Shown: one piece after another, positions 1 to 5,883 of the stretch
How positions within the stretch are numbered: position 1 is the stretch's first letter
Layout: each line of letters starts with the position of its first letter
Source: Planctomycetota bacterium
GTDB taxonomy: Bacteria > Planctomycetota > Planctomycetia > Pirellulales > UBA7805
Length of the DNA: 5,883 nucleotides
Direction of reading: 5' to 3'
Assembly: GCA_014237955.1 (NCBI GenBank)
Contig: JABABY010000132.1
Location: 1 to 5,883, forward strand
Translations under genes and position numbers: made by a program
The notes under the pieces: model-generated
What the model saw: the letters and a program-made list of their open reading frames with translations, nothing else
What the model was told of the DNA's origin: nothing
Databases searched by the model: none

Positions 1-10
1 AGCCCTTTTT

Positions 11-16
11 AGGGGG
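11..16 (+). promoter_or_regulatory. Ribosome binding site supporting the TTG start of glgA
   Basis: AGGGGG ends six bases before the TTG at position 23. It supports that non-ATG start, which also matches the conserved N-terminus of bacterial glycogen synthases. The reading frame stays open to the left window edge, so this site and the family alignment are what decide the start. Confidence 0.6.
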
Positions 17-22
17 CGTCCC

Positions 23-1516
23 TTGAATATTCTTTTTGCCACGAGCGAAGTTGTTCCATTCGCCAAAACGGGCGGTTTGGCCGATGTCTGTGGTGCCTTG
101 CCGTTGGAATTGGCGACCTTAGGCCACGAAGTCGCCGTGATCATCCCCGCCTATCGGGGCGTTGCGAGCTGTGGTGAACCGCTTGAGTCGATGGACATCA
201 CCTTTGAGGTGCCTGTCGGTGGAAAGACGATTCAGGGGAGCTTGCTCGTCGGTCGCTTGCCAGGGAGCCAGGTGCCGGTCTATTTTGTCCGCCAAGACAA
301 CTATTTCGACCGCGATGGCATTTATGGCGAAGAGGGTGTGGACTACGAAGACAATTGCGAACGGTTTGTCTTTTTCTCTCGTGCCGTTGTGGAAGTGATC
401 CAGCGTTTGCAATGGGATGTGGATCTGCTGCATGTTCACGATTGGACGACCTGTTTGATACCAGCGTATCTAAAGGTTGAAAGCGTCGCCGTGCCACAGC
501 TGGCAAAAATCGCTTCTTTGGTAACGGTACATAACGTCGCCTACCAAGGCACATTCTGGCATTGGGATATGTTGTTAACGGGCCTCGACTGGAAGTATTT
601 CAACTGGCACCAGATGGAATTTCATGGCGATTTGAATTTCTTAAAGACAGGTCTTGTTTTTGCAGATGCCATCAATACCGTCAGCCCCCGCTATGCTGAG
701 GAAATTCAGACTTTGCCATTGGGTTGTGGACTCCAAGAAGTACTGGCTGAGCGTCGAGATGTGCTTTCGGGGATCATCAATGGCGTCGACTACAAAAAGT
801 GGAATCCTGCTACCGATCGTGTTTTGGCCACAAACTATACGCCCTCCGATTTTATTTCGGGAAAAAAAGTCTGCAAACGCGCTCTGCAGCGGGAGTTTTG
901 TCTTACAGAGGATGCGACATGTCCCCTGGTCGGCTTTGTAGGCCGCTTAGCAGGACAAAAAGGACTCGATATCGTGATTCCTGTGGTTCGCGAGTGGGTG
1001 GCCGCTGGGGATCTGCAATGGGTATTTCTTGGTACTGGAGAGAAAGCTTTGGAGCGACAGTTACGTGAACTTGCCGCTGAAAATCCAGGGCGCGTCGGTG
1101 TGATTATTGATTTTTCAGATCCCCTGGCGCACCGTATCGAAGCGGGAGCGGACATGTTTATCATGCCCAGCCAATATGAACCATGCGGTCTGAATCAACT
1201 TTACAGCCTCAAATATGGGACGATCCCGGTCGTTCACGAGACGGGAGGATTGGCCGATACCGTCACCGATGCGACAGATGAGACGCTCTCCGGGGGTACA
1301 GCAACCGGTTTTTCCTTCGAGGCACACACGAGCACAGATTTTGCAAAAGCACTGCAGCGGGCCCGAGATTGTTTTCTCAACCATCAGGATCAATGGCACC
1401 AAATGATTTCGACCGGCATGCGTCAGGACTGGTCGTGGCGCCAAAGTGCCGTCCAATATAGCGATTTGTATCAAAAGATCGTCGCACAGCGACAGATGGA
1501 AGTCCTCTCAAGCTGA
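23..1516 (+). CDS. glgA: Glycogen synthase (ADP-glucose type, GT5 family)
   Basis: The product transfers glucose from ADP-glucose to the non-reducing end of a growing alpha-1,4-glucan, the elongation step of glycogen synthesis in the cytoplasm. The 497-residue protein is full length (the E. coli enzyme has 477) and shows the two Rossmann-like halves of a GT-B glycosyltransferase. The N-terminal domain starts MNILFATSEVVPFAKTGGLAD, with the ADP-glucose-binding KTGGL at residues 15-19, and contains HVHDW at 137-141 and TVHNVAYQG at 168-176. The C-terminal domain has GRLAGQKG at 307-314 (R308 and K313 match the phosphate-binding pair) and EPCGLNQLYSLKYGT at 386-400, with E386 as the expected catalytic glutamate. 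TGGLADTV follows at 407-414. The start is TTG. It is chosen because the family begins exactly at this methionine and a purine-rich AGGGGG lies six bases upstream. No other glycogen gene is visible in the window. The identification is secure. Confidence 0.97.
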   Translation: MNILFATSEVVPFAKTGGLADVCGALPLELATLGHEVAVIIPAYRGVASCGEPLESMDITFEVPVGGKTIQGSLLVGRLPGSQVPVYFVRQDNYFDRDGIYGEEGVDYEDNCERFVFFSRAVVEVIQRLQWDVDLLHVHDWTTCLIPAYLKVESVAVPQLAKIASLVTVHNVAYQGTFWHWDMLLTGLDWKYFNWHQMEFHGDLNFLKTGLVFADAINTVSPRYAEEIQTLPLGCGLQEVLAERRDVLSGIINGVDYKKWNPATDRVLATNYTPSDFISGKKVCKRALQREFCLTEDATCPLVGFVGRLAGQKGLDIVIPVVREWVAAGDLQWVFLGTGEKALERQLRELAAENPGRVGVIIDFSDPLAHRIEAGADMFIMPSQYEPCGLNQLYSLKYGTIPVVHETGGLADTVTDATDETLSGGTATGFSFEAHTSTDFAKALQRARDCFLNHQDQWHQMISTGMRQDWSWRQSAVQYSDLYQKIVAQRQMEVLSS

Positions 1517-1528
1517 CGCACTGGTCGT

Positions 1529-2857
1529 TCAGCACTTATAGATTTTTTCGCGGTCGCCCTGCACATTCGCACAGGCATTTCTCGTATCCACAATCAGTGG
1601 AGCGTGTTCGACGATGAAATCATAATCGTAGGCGGAATGATCGGTTGCGATCACGATACAGTCCTGCCCGGAGAGGTATTCGGGTGTGAGAGGTTGGCTT
1701 TCCAGGTCGGGGACCTCGTGGTGCCGCATCTTTGGTAGCCTCGGAATATGGGGATCGTTGTAGCTGATGACGGCCCCTCCTTCCGCGAGGAGTTTCATGA
1801 GTTCAAATGAGGGACTCTCTCTCGGGTCGTCGACATCTTTTTTGTAGGCAACTCCCAATAAACAGATCTGGCTGTCTCGGAGCGGTTTGCTCCGTTCGTT
1901 CAACGCATGAATGACACCAGCGACTACATAGCGGGGCATGCTCTGATTGATTTCACCCGCCAGTTCGATAAACCGCGTAGACATGCCATGTTTCCTGGCG
2001 ACCCAACTTAGATAGAAGGGGTCGATTGGAATGCAGTGGCCACCAAGTCCTGGTCCCGGATAAAATGCCTGATATCCGAAGGGTTTTGTTTTTGCCGCCT
2101 CGATCACTTCCCAGACGTCGATCCCGAGTCGGTCAAAGAGGGTTTTTAGCTCATTGACCATGGCGATGTTTACGGATCGATAACTGTTTTCCAGTATCTT
2201 ACACGCTTCGGCGACTTCGGGGTTTGATACAGGTACCACCGAGACGACCGCCTTGCGATAGATTGCCGCGGCGAGTTGTGCACTGGCCGGATCGAGTCCA
2301 CCAACGACCTTGGGAATGCCCTGCGCGGAAAAGTCCGGGTTGCCGGGGTCCTCCCTTTCGGGGCTGTACGCGAGGAAGAAATCCTTGCCCACTTGCAGGC
2401 CACTCTTTTCAAGAATCGGAAGCAGAACGTTTCGTGTCGTTCCGGGGTAGGTGGTGCTTTCGAGCACGATCAGTTGTCCGGGCCGCAGATTCTCCGAAAT
2501 AAGCCTTCCTGTGGCTTCAACATAGGAAAGATCGGGGTCACGACTATCGGAAAGTGGTGTTGGCACACAGATCAACAATACATCGGCTTCCGAGAGCCGC
2601 GTCATATCGGCCGTGGGTACGAGGTATTGCCCGTTGACCAATTCAGCAATCCGGGTTGCAGGGATATGACCGATATAACTTTCACCGGCCAGGAGTTGGT
2701 CGATTTTCCGCTCATCTGTGTCGAAACCTAACGTCCGAAATCCGGCGATGGCAAAGGCATCGATCAGTGGCAGGCCAACGTAGCCGAGACCAATAATGCC
2801 GATGCGGGCAGCGCCATCGTCAATAGCGCTGGCAAGTTGTGCAGAATAATCAGACAT
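1529..2857 (-). CDS. wbpA: UDP-N-acetylglucosamine 6-dehydrogenase, WbpA type (nucleotide-sugar dehydrogenase)
   Basis: This cytoplasmic enzyme of the UDP-glucose/GDP-mannose dehydrogenase superfamily carries out a two-step NAD-dependent oxidation of a sugar C6 alcohol to a carboxylate. The 442 residues cover all three domains. The N-terminal NAD-binding fold has GLGYVG at 23-28, followed by CVPTP at 97-101, ESTTYPGTT at 133-141 and SPERE at 165-169. The central domain has EACKILENSYRSVNIAMVNE at 217-236. The active site GPGLGGHCIPIDPFYL spans 268-283, with the catalytic cysteine at C275. The C-terminal UDP-binding domain has GVAYKKDVDDPRESPS at 335-350. GGHCIPIDPFYL is typical of WbpA. WecC-type UDP-ManNAc dehydrogenases usually read GGHCIAVDPW, and UDP-glucose dehydrogenases GGSCFPKD. 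The exact substrate is therefore inferred from one signature. ATG is the start, but no clear Shine-Dalgarno precedes it. No other surface-polysaccharide gene lies in the window, and the gene converges on glgA with 12 bases between the stops. Confidence 0.9.
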   Translation of the reverse strand: MSDYSAQLASAIDDGAARIGIIGLGYVGLPLIDAFAIAGFRTLGFDTDERKIDQLLAGESYIGHIPATRIAELVNGQYLVPTADMTRLSEADVLLICVPTPLSDSRDPDLSYVEATGRLISENLRPGQLIVLESTTYPGTTRNVLLPILEKSGLQVGKDFFLAYSPEREDPGNPDFSAQGIPKVVGGLDPASAQLAAAIYRKAVVSVVPVSNPEVAEACKILENSYRSVNIAMVNELKTLFDRLGIDVWEVIEAAKTKPFGYQAFYPGPGLGGHCIPIDPFYLSWVARKHGMSTRFIELAGEINQSMPRYVVAGVIHALNERSKPLRDSQICLLGVAYKKDVDDPRESPSFELMKLLAEGGAVISYNDPHIPRLPKMRHHEVPDLESQPLTPEYLSGQDCIVIATDHSAYDYDFIVEHAPLIVDTRNACANVQGDREKIYKC

Positions 2858-2995
2858 GGAAAAATACCGAGCAATTCAAGAATAAAGGGAGGAAGAAAAC
2901 CGAGCGTTCTGGGCTGTAGCTTGCTGGGTAATGCGTCTTTAGTCAATCCCGCTCACACTTCCACGTTGAGGTAGTTGTTGCCGTAAAGATTATGA
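2858..2995 (-). other. Spacer between the methyltransferase and dehydrogenase genes, with a short direct repeat
   Basis: The 138 bases between two same-strand genes contain no coding signal that I trust, no clear terminator hairpin and no convincing sigma-70 promoter. The one structure seen is a 15-base imperfect direct repeat (13 of 15 identical): on the minus strand GCTCGGTTTTCTTCC at 2905-2891 and GCTCGGTATTTTTCC at 2872-2858. The second copy abuts the dehydrogenase ATG, and the two are 33 bases apart. The gap is wide for a tight operon, so whether the two genes share a transcript is open. Confidence 0.4.
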
Positions 2996-4030
2996 TTACG
3001 CTTTGCTCGCCTGAAGAAATAAATTGCATCCCGTTGGTTCGGTGCCAATCGCTTGGCAGTCTGGAGGAATTCCGGCTTCCAGGGCCATATCTTCCATTTC
3101 AGCGGGTGTCCGGTAGGTCAAATACCAATTGCCAATCCACTCCATGTAAGCACGCGTTGGGTGATTTGGCATAAAATTACCAACCAGAAGTTGGCCATCG
3201 GTGGCAAGTTGGTCCCAGAAAAAACGTAGAAGCTCCACGGCAGTATTTTTTTCAAGATAGTCAAAAAAGCCGGTGCATACGAGAAGCTGAGGATTCTTGA
3301 GCATCGCTCTCGCCTCAGGTTTTCGGGCGAGTCGCGAGAGATTTTCCCGGTAGGTGTGTATTTGTGTCGGGTTTATTGTGGCTCTTAGCGATTCTTTTGC
3401 ATAGTTGAGGCTTTCATCGTCGAGGTCGAGCAATCGTACCTCGAGTGTCTGCCGGAGGTCCTCTGGCAGCATTTCGATTCCACGGCGAATGTCCAGGCCA
3501 GGGCCACAGCCAATACTGACGACGGAATAGTGTGAGCCCTTTTTGTTGACACAATCCGTAGCCAGAGTGCGCGCAACCAAACGGGTTCGGTGGCGTACTG
3601 CTGCCGGGGCCGCTTGTCGGAGAAAAAAACGATCGAAAATTTGTCCGATCGGGTTCCGCGTACACGTTTCGTTGATGATCGCTTCAAGCAGTGCATAATC
3701 ACCGGCGTAACCGAGCGGTTTTTCGCGTGCGCGGGTTTGCAGCCACCCCGTCTCTAGCCACTCACCGGCAATCTCCCAGAGAATGGTACTCGGCAGTTGG
3801 TTTGAGGGGCCCCACCAGCCGGTGGCAGTGAGTTGGACAAGGCAATGTACGGATGCGGTTTCGACCAGTGCCGCTGCTAACGGTTCGTTGGACCAGTTGT
3901 CGCTGGTAACTTGTGCGGATTGCATGGCCGAGGCGAATTGCTCGGCGACCTGGGTGGCGATTTTATTGGTTTCCGCGGCGGTATAGGTTTTTTGGTCGAA
4001 TTGCCAGATTGGAAGTAGTGGCAAGGACAT
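2996..4030 (-). CDS. Class I SAM-dependent methyltransferase of unknown substrate (GYAGDY-motif family)
   Basis: From the chosen ATG the protein has 344 residues. The first 165 residues form a probably helical region ending in a KPLGYAGDY motif (104-112). A Rossmann methyltransferase domain follows. Its glycine-rich SAM loop VSIGCGPGLDI is at 171-181, and the acidic end of strand 2 is LLDLDDESLNYA at 200-211, with D202 or D204 expected to hold the SAM ribose. A strand-4 element VCTGFFDYLE is at 251-260. The tail has LLVGNFMPNHPTRAYMEWIGNWYLTYRT (281-307 approximately) and ends EPTGCNLFLQ. From memory, an N-terminal GY(A/P)GD motif before such a fold recurs in proteins annotated as 3-hydroxypalmitate methyl ester synthesis (PhcB-like) enzymes, but this link is an inference. 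The frame could begin at a GTG at 4051, adding seven residues. The ATG at 4030 is preferred because AAAGGAG lies just upstream. There is no signal peptide or membrane segment. Confidence 0.85.
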   Translation of the reverse strand: MSLPLLPIWQFDQKTYTAAETNKIATQVAEQFASAMQSAQVTSDNWSNEPLAAALVETASVHCLVQLTATGWWGPSNQLPSTILWEIAGEWLETGWLQTRAREKPLGYAGDYALLEAIINETCTRNPIGQIFDRFFLRQAAPAAVRHRTRLVARTLATDCVNKKGSHYSVVSIGCGPGLDIRRGIEMLPEDLRQTLEVRLLDLDDESLNYAKESLRATINPTQIHTYRENLSRLARKPEARAMLKNPQLLVCTGFFDYLEKNTAVELLRFFWDQLATDGQLLVGNFMPNHPTRAYMEWIGNWYLTYRTPAEMEDMALEAGIPPDCQAIGTEPTGCNLFLQASKA

Positions 4031-4033
4031 GTT

Positions 4034-4040
4034 CTCCTTT
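4034..4040 (-). promoter_or_regulatory. Ribosome binding site deciding the methyltransferase start
   Basis: On the minus strand AAAGGAG is followed by AAC and then the ATG at 4030. The three-base spacing is shorter than usual, but the match to the anti-Shine-Dalgarno is strong. The alternative GTG at 4051 has no such site. Confidence 0.6.
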
Positions 4041-4151
4041 GAATTTCTCACAAAATCACCCGCATTCTTGCCAAGATAATTTGGACTTTATTTTGGTCTG
4101 CGGTCTGGACGAAATTTAATGATAGCCCTAGTGAATAGCAAATAAGGTAGC

Positions 4152-4157
4152 AGGAGG
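4152..4157 (+). promoter_or_regulatory. Strong ribosome binding site for the TTG start at 4166
   Basis: AGGAGG is a full anti-Shine-Dalgarno match eight bases before the TTG start. It is the best such site in the window and is the main reason to accept the downstream short frame as a real gene. Confidence 0.8.
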
Positions 4158-4165
4158 AAAGCGAC

Positions 4166-4726
4166 TTGTCTCTTTTAGGTCAATTGAAAAACATTCACCT
4201 GGTGTATTTTTCGAAGCCAAAGTCCGACCGTGTACTCTATCGTGCAGTCCGGCGACAACGCGTGACGTCAATATTGGAACTAGGAATCGGCAATCTCGAT
4301 CGGACGTTGCGACTGATTGCGATGGCTGGCAGGCTCCAGGGTCACATGGCTCAGATAGCGTATACGGGAATCGACCCATTTGATGCCCGTAGCACCAATC
4401 TCAAGCCACTTCATCTTAAACATGCGCATCAAAGCCTTCACGGTAGCGGTGCGAAAATAAAGCTTGTACCTGGTGATGTTGGTGATGGGCTTACACGTAT
4501 GGCAAACGCCCTTCTCGGTACCGATCTGGTAATTATGCACACACCGCAGATACTAAAGCCATGTTCAGGAGCTTGGTTTTATTTTCCCCGCATTTTGCAT
4601 CATGCGACGGAAATCTTCCAGGAGGAGTTATCTGAGGGCGAGGAGCAGTCGGTCCAATACCGGACAATTTCTCATGAAGAAATCGACCACCTAGCCCAGT
4701 CGGTGTCAGGCCGCAGGGTCGCTTGA
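4166..4726 (+). CDS. Small methyltransferase-fold protein of unknown function
   Basis: The 186-residue product shows the order of elements expected of a class I methyltransferase-like Rossmann fold. SILELGIGN (35-43) resembles motif I. YTGIDPFD (66-73) places an acidic residue at the end of strand 2. IKLVPGDVGDGL (98-109) is motif III-like, and TDLVIMHTPQ (119-128) resembles strand 4. The N-terminus LKNIHLVYFSKPKSDRVLYRAV is basic and polar, with no signal peptide. The protein is shorter than a typical methyltransferase (usually 200 or more residues), and its glycine loop reads GIGN rather than GxGxG, so SAM binding is uncertain. I recall similar short hypothetical proteins in planctomycetes, but cannot verify that here. 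The start is TTG, supported by the AGGAGG site at 4152-4157. It is transcribed divergently from the other methyltransferase. A stem-loop begins inside its stop codon. That it is a gene is well supported, but its function is not. Confidence 0.8.
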   Translation: MSLLGQLKNIHLVYFSKPKSDRVLYRAVRRQRVTSILELGIGNLDRTLRLIAMAGRLQGHMAQIAYTGIDPFDARSTNLKPLHLKHAHQSLHGSGAKIKLVPGDVGDGLTRMANALLGTDLVIMHTPQILKPCSGAWFYFPRILHHATEIFQEELSEGEEQSVQYRTISHEEIDHLAQSVSGRRVA

Positions 4727-4772
4727 ACGGTTTTCTTTGAGCAATTTTTGGTGGTCTCTAAAGAAACCGTTC
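4725..4772 (+). terminator. Stem-loop at the end of the small methyltransferase-like gene
   Basis: GAACGGTTTTCTTT (4725-4738) pairs with AAAGAAACCGTTC (4760-4772) as 13 base pairs with one bulged T, around a loop of about 21 bases. GAG/CTC at 4739-4741 and 4756-4758 may extend the stem. The left arm starts in the TGA stop codon. No T-tract follows the right arm on either strand, so this is not a canonical intrinsic terminator. It could end transcription inefficiently, protect the 3' end of the message, or be a protein-binding palindrome. Confidence 0.4.
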
Positions 4773-4921
4773 CCACTGGGCCTGCTTGATGGGGACCGCG
4801 AGAGGTATAATGCCTTCGGTGGACAGTTGCTGCATCACCCCTGGATACCGGTAGCGAAGGGTTTCCTTTGCCCTTTGCGCGTTTAAGCAGAGACACTTTT
4901 TTATAAAATTTTTCAAAGTCA
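4727..4921. other. Spacer before leuC with no confirmed gene
   Basis: The left part holds the stem-loop described separately. The remainder contains a TATAAT and an AT-rich tract just before leuC. Two short frames in the same codon register on opposite strands cross it: plus 4737-4886 from a TTG (49 codons plus stop) and minus 4931-4758 from an ATG (57 codons plus stop). Neither has a ribosome binding site, and I recognise neither product. I therefore leave both uncalled. Confidence 0.4.
4806..4811 (+). promoter_or_regulatory. leuC: Possible -10 element of a leuC promoter
   Basis: TATAAT matches the sigma-70 -10 consensus exactly. It would place the transcript start near 4818 and give leuC a leader of about 100 bases. 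The -35 is poor: TTGATG (4786-4791) is only 14 bases upstream, and the hexamer at 17-base spacing is TGCTTG. No leucine-rich leader peptide is evident in the leader, so attenuation is not supported. Confidence 0.25.
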
Positions 4922-5883
4922 ATGGCTGCATCTGAAGATACTGTGACATCCCGCCCCAGGACGCTCTTTGAAAAAATCTGGGATAATCATGTTGTCTATC
5001 ATGAGCCGAATCGCCAGACCCTTCTTTATATCGATCTGCAACTGGTACACGAGGTGACCAGCCCACAGGCCTTTGAGCAATTGCGCAACGAGGGCCGTAG
5101 AGTCCGCAGGCCGGAATTAACGGTGGCGACGCCGGATCACAATGTGCCCACATCGGACCGGTCGCTTCCCATTGCAGACGACATTGCGCGCATGCAGGTC
5201 GATACGCTCCGGAACAACTGTCGGGAGTTTGGCATCCGCATGTACGATCTACAGGATCCTGAGCAGGGTATTGTTCACATTATCGGACCTGAGCTCGGTC
5301 TGACGCAGCCGGGAATGACGATTGTCTGTGGCGATAGCCACACTTCCACCCATGGCGCCTTCGGTGCTCTGGCATTCGGTATCGGTACTAGCGAGGTGCA
5401 GCACGTTCTGGCAACCCAGACGTTACGGCAGTTCAAACCAAAAACGTGTGAGATTTGCGTAGAAGGTGCTTTGCCCCGCGGGGTGAGCGCAAAAGATCTG
5501 GTCCTTTATATCATAGGGCAATTGACGTCTGCCGGCGGAACTGGCTACATCCTGGAGTTCACCGGCAGTGCGGTTCGGAGCCTTGCGATGGAGCAGCGGA
5601 TGACGGTTTGCAATATGGCGATTGAAGCCGGAGCCCGCGGCGGATTGATTGCCCCAGATGAGATCACATTCGAATATTTGCGAGCCAGAGAATTTTCTCC
5701 CGACGATTTTGATTTAGCCGTCGAGCGTTGGCGGCAACTGCCGACCGATGAGGGGGCGGCGTATGACCGAGTCGAACGGTATTGCGCGGCCGATATTCAG
5801 CCCCAGGTCACCTGGGGAACGAATCCCGGGCAGGTACTTTCAGTAGCTGATCGTGTGCCGGATCCCGATGCGACAGAATGTGA
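4922..5883 (+). CDS. leuC: 3-isopropylmalate dehydratase large subunit, 3' end beyond the window
   Basis: With the small subunit LeuD this enzyme isomerises 2-isopropylmalate to 3-isopropylmalate in leucine synthesis, using a 4Fe-4S cluster in the cytoplasm. The 320 visible codons align along their length with the first two thirds of bacterial LeuC (about 466 residues). Landmarks are RTLFEKIWDNHVV (13-25), YIDLQLVHEVTSPQAF (36-51), the substrate-region TPDHNVPTSDR (70-80), GIVHIIGPE (116-124), TIVCGDSHTSTHGAFGALAFG (133-153), SAGGTG (203-208), CNMAIEAGARGGLIAPDE (230-247) and VTWGTNPGQV (296-305). The cluster-binding cysteines lie beyond the right edge, so they cannot be checked. The frame is uninterrupted and shows no sign of decay. 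A stop codon at 4904-4906 limits the start. ATG 4922 gives about ten residues more than most family members, and no Shine-Dalgarno precedes it. GTG 4943 is the alternative. leuD may follow outside the window. Confidence 0.96.
   Translation, partial: MAASEDTVTSRPRTLFEKIWDNHVVYHEPNRQTLLYIDLQLVHEVTSPQAFEQLRNEGRRVRRPELTVATPDHNVPTSDRSLPIADDIARMQVDTLRNNCREFGIRMYDLQDPEQGIVHIIGPELGLTQPGMTIVCGDSHTSTHGAFGALAFGIGTSEVQHVLATQTLRQFKPKTCEICVEGALPRGVSAKDLVLYIIGQLTSAGGTGYILEFTGSAVRSLAMEQRMTVCNMAIEAGARGGLIAPDEITFEYLRAREFSPDDFDLAVERWRQLPTDEGAAYDRVERYCAADIQPQVTWGTNPGQVLSVADRVPDPDATEC

Larger units (their letters stand above)
4031..4165. promoter_or_regulatory. Divergent control region between two methyltransferase-like genes
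   Basis: These 135 bases separate two genes transcribed away from each other, so promoters for both should lie here. For the minus strand, TTGCTA (4141-4136) and TAAATT (4118-4113) are 17 bases apart. For the plus strand, TTGGTC (4093-4098) and TTTAAT (4115-4120) are 16 apart. The two -10-like elements overlap, which would make the genes compete for polymerase. These are weak sigma-70-style matches, and planctomycete promoters are poorly known. A short direct repeat GGTCTGCGGTCTGG lies at 4095-4108. The assignment of promoters is tentative, while the divergent layout is certain. Confidence 0.35.

Noticed and set aside
3..14. Small hairpin CCCT/AGGG before glgA
   Set aside because: A four-base stem with a four-base loop is too weak to claim as a regulatory structure, and the left flank is missing from the window.
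2276..2731. 151-residue plus-strand open frame inside the dehydrogenase gene
   Set aside because: It lies antisense to a well-supported enzyme with all catalytic motifs, and its translation resembles no protein family I know.
2764..2946. 60-residue minus-strand frame with a hydrophobic stretch over the dehydrogenase start
   Set aside because: It largely overlaps the dehydrogenase N-terminus in another frame and lacks a ribosome binding site. The apparent membrane segment comes from reading the Rossmann-coding region out of frame.
2941..2946. TTGACT on the minus strand as a -35 for the dehydrogenase gene
   Set aside because: No acceptable -10 hexamer is found 15-19 bases downstream.
4031..4051. 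Extended methyltransferase start at GTG 4051
   Set aside because: No ribosome binding site precedes the GTG, whereas AAAGGAG sits directly before the ATG at 4030. The seven extra residues carry no family feature.
4810..4854. Fourteen-codon leader peptide (ATG 4810) as a leucine attenuator before leuC
   Set aside because: It contains no leucine codons, has no ribosome binding site and overlaps the possible -10 element.
4932..5153. N-terminal extension of the minus-strand frame across the start of leuC
   Set aside because: The region is fully explained by conserved LeuC sequence on the plus strand.

Overview
The window looks like ordinary chromosomal DNA from a bacterium with mid-range GC. 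A planctomycete, perhaps of the Pirellula/Rhodopirellula group, is my best guess. That guess rests on remembered resemblance of the proteins, the frequent TTG starts and the loose gene spacing, so it is an inference. I see no mobile element, tRNA, rRNA or CRISPR array.

Layout from left to right. A complete glycogen synthase gene, glgA (23-1516, +), is followed after 12 bases by a convergent nucleotide-sugar dehydrogenase gene (1529-2857, -). The dehydrogenase has the signature of the WbpA type, which oxidises UDP-N-acetylglucosamine to the uronic acid. After a 137-138 base gap, a class I SAM-dependent methyltransferase gene lies on the same strand (2996-4030, -). A divergent control region (4031-4165) separates it from a short plus-strand gene (4166-4726) whose product resembles a trimmed methyltransferase fold and has no recognised function. 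A 195-base spacer (4727-4921) then holds a strong stem-loop and a possible promoter. It leads to leuC, the large subunit of 3-isopropylmalate dehydratase (4922 to beyond the right edge, +), which is cut off by the window before its iron-sulphur cysteines.

The genes do not form one pathway. GlgA makes storage glucan, the dehydrogenase supplies an acidic amino-sugar precursor for surface polysaccharide, LeuC works in leucine synthesis, and the two methyltransferase-like genes are of unknown role. The least explained part is the divergent methyltransferase-like pair and the spacer before leuC. I found no convincing evidence of a new multi-gene system, and the findings are scored accordingly.
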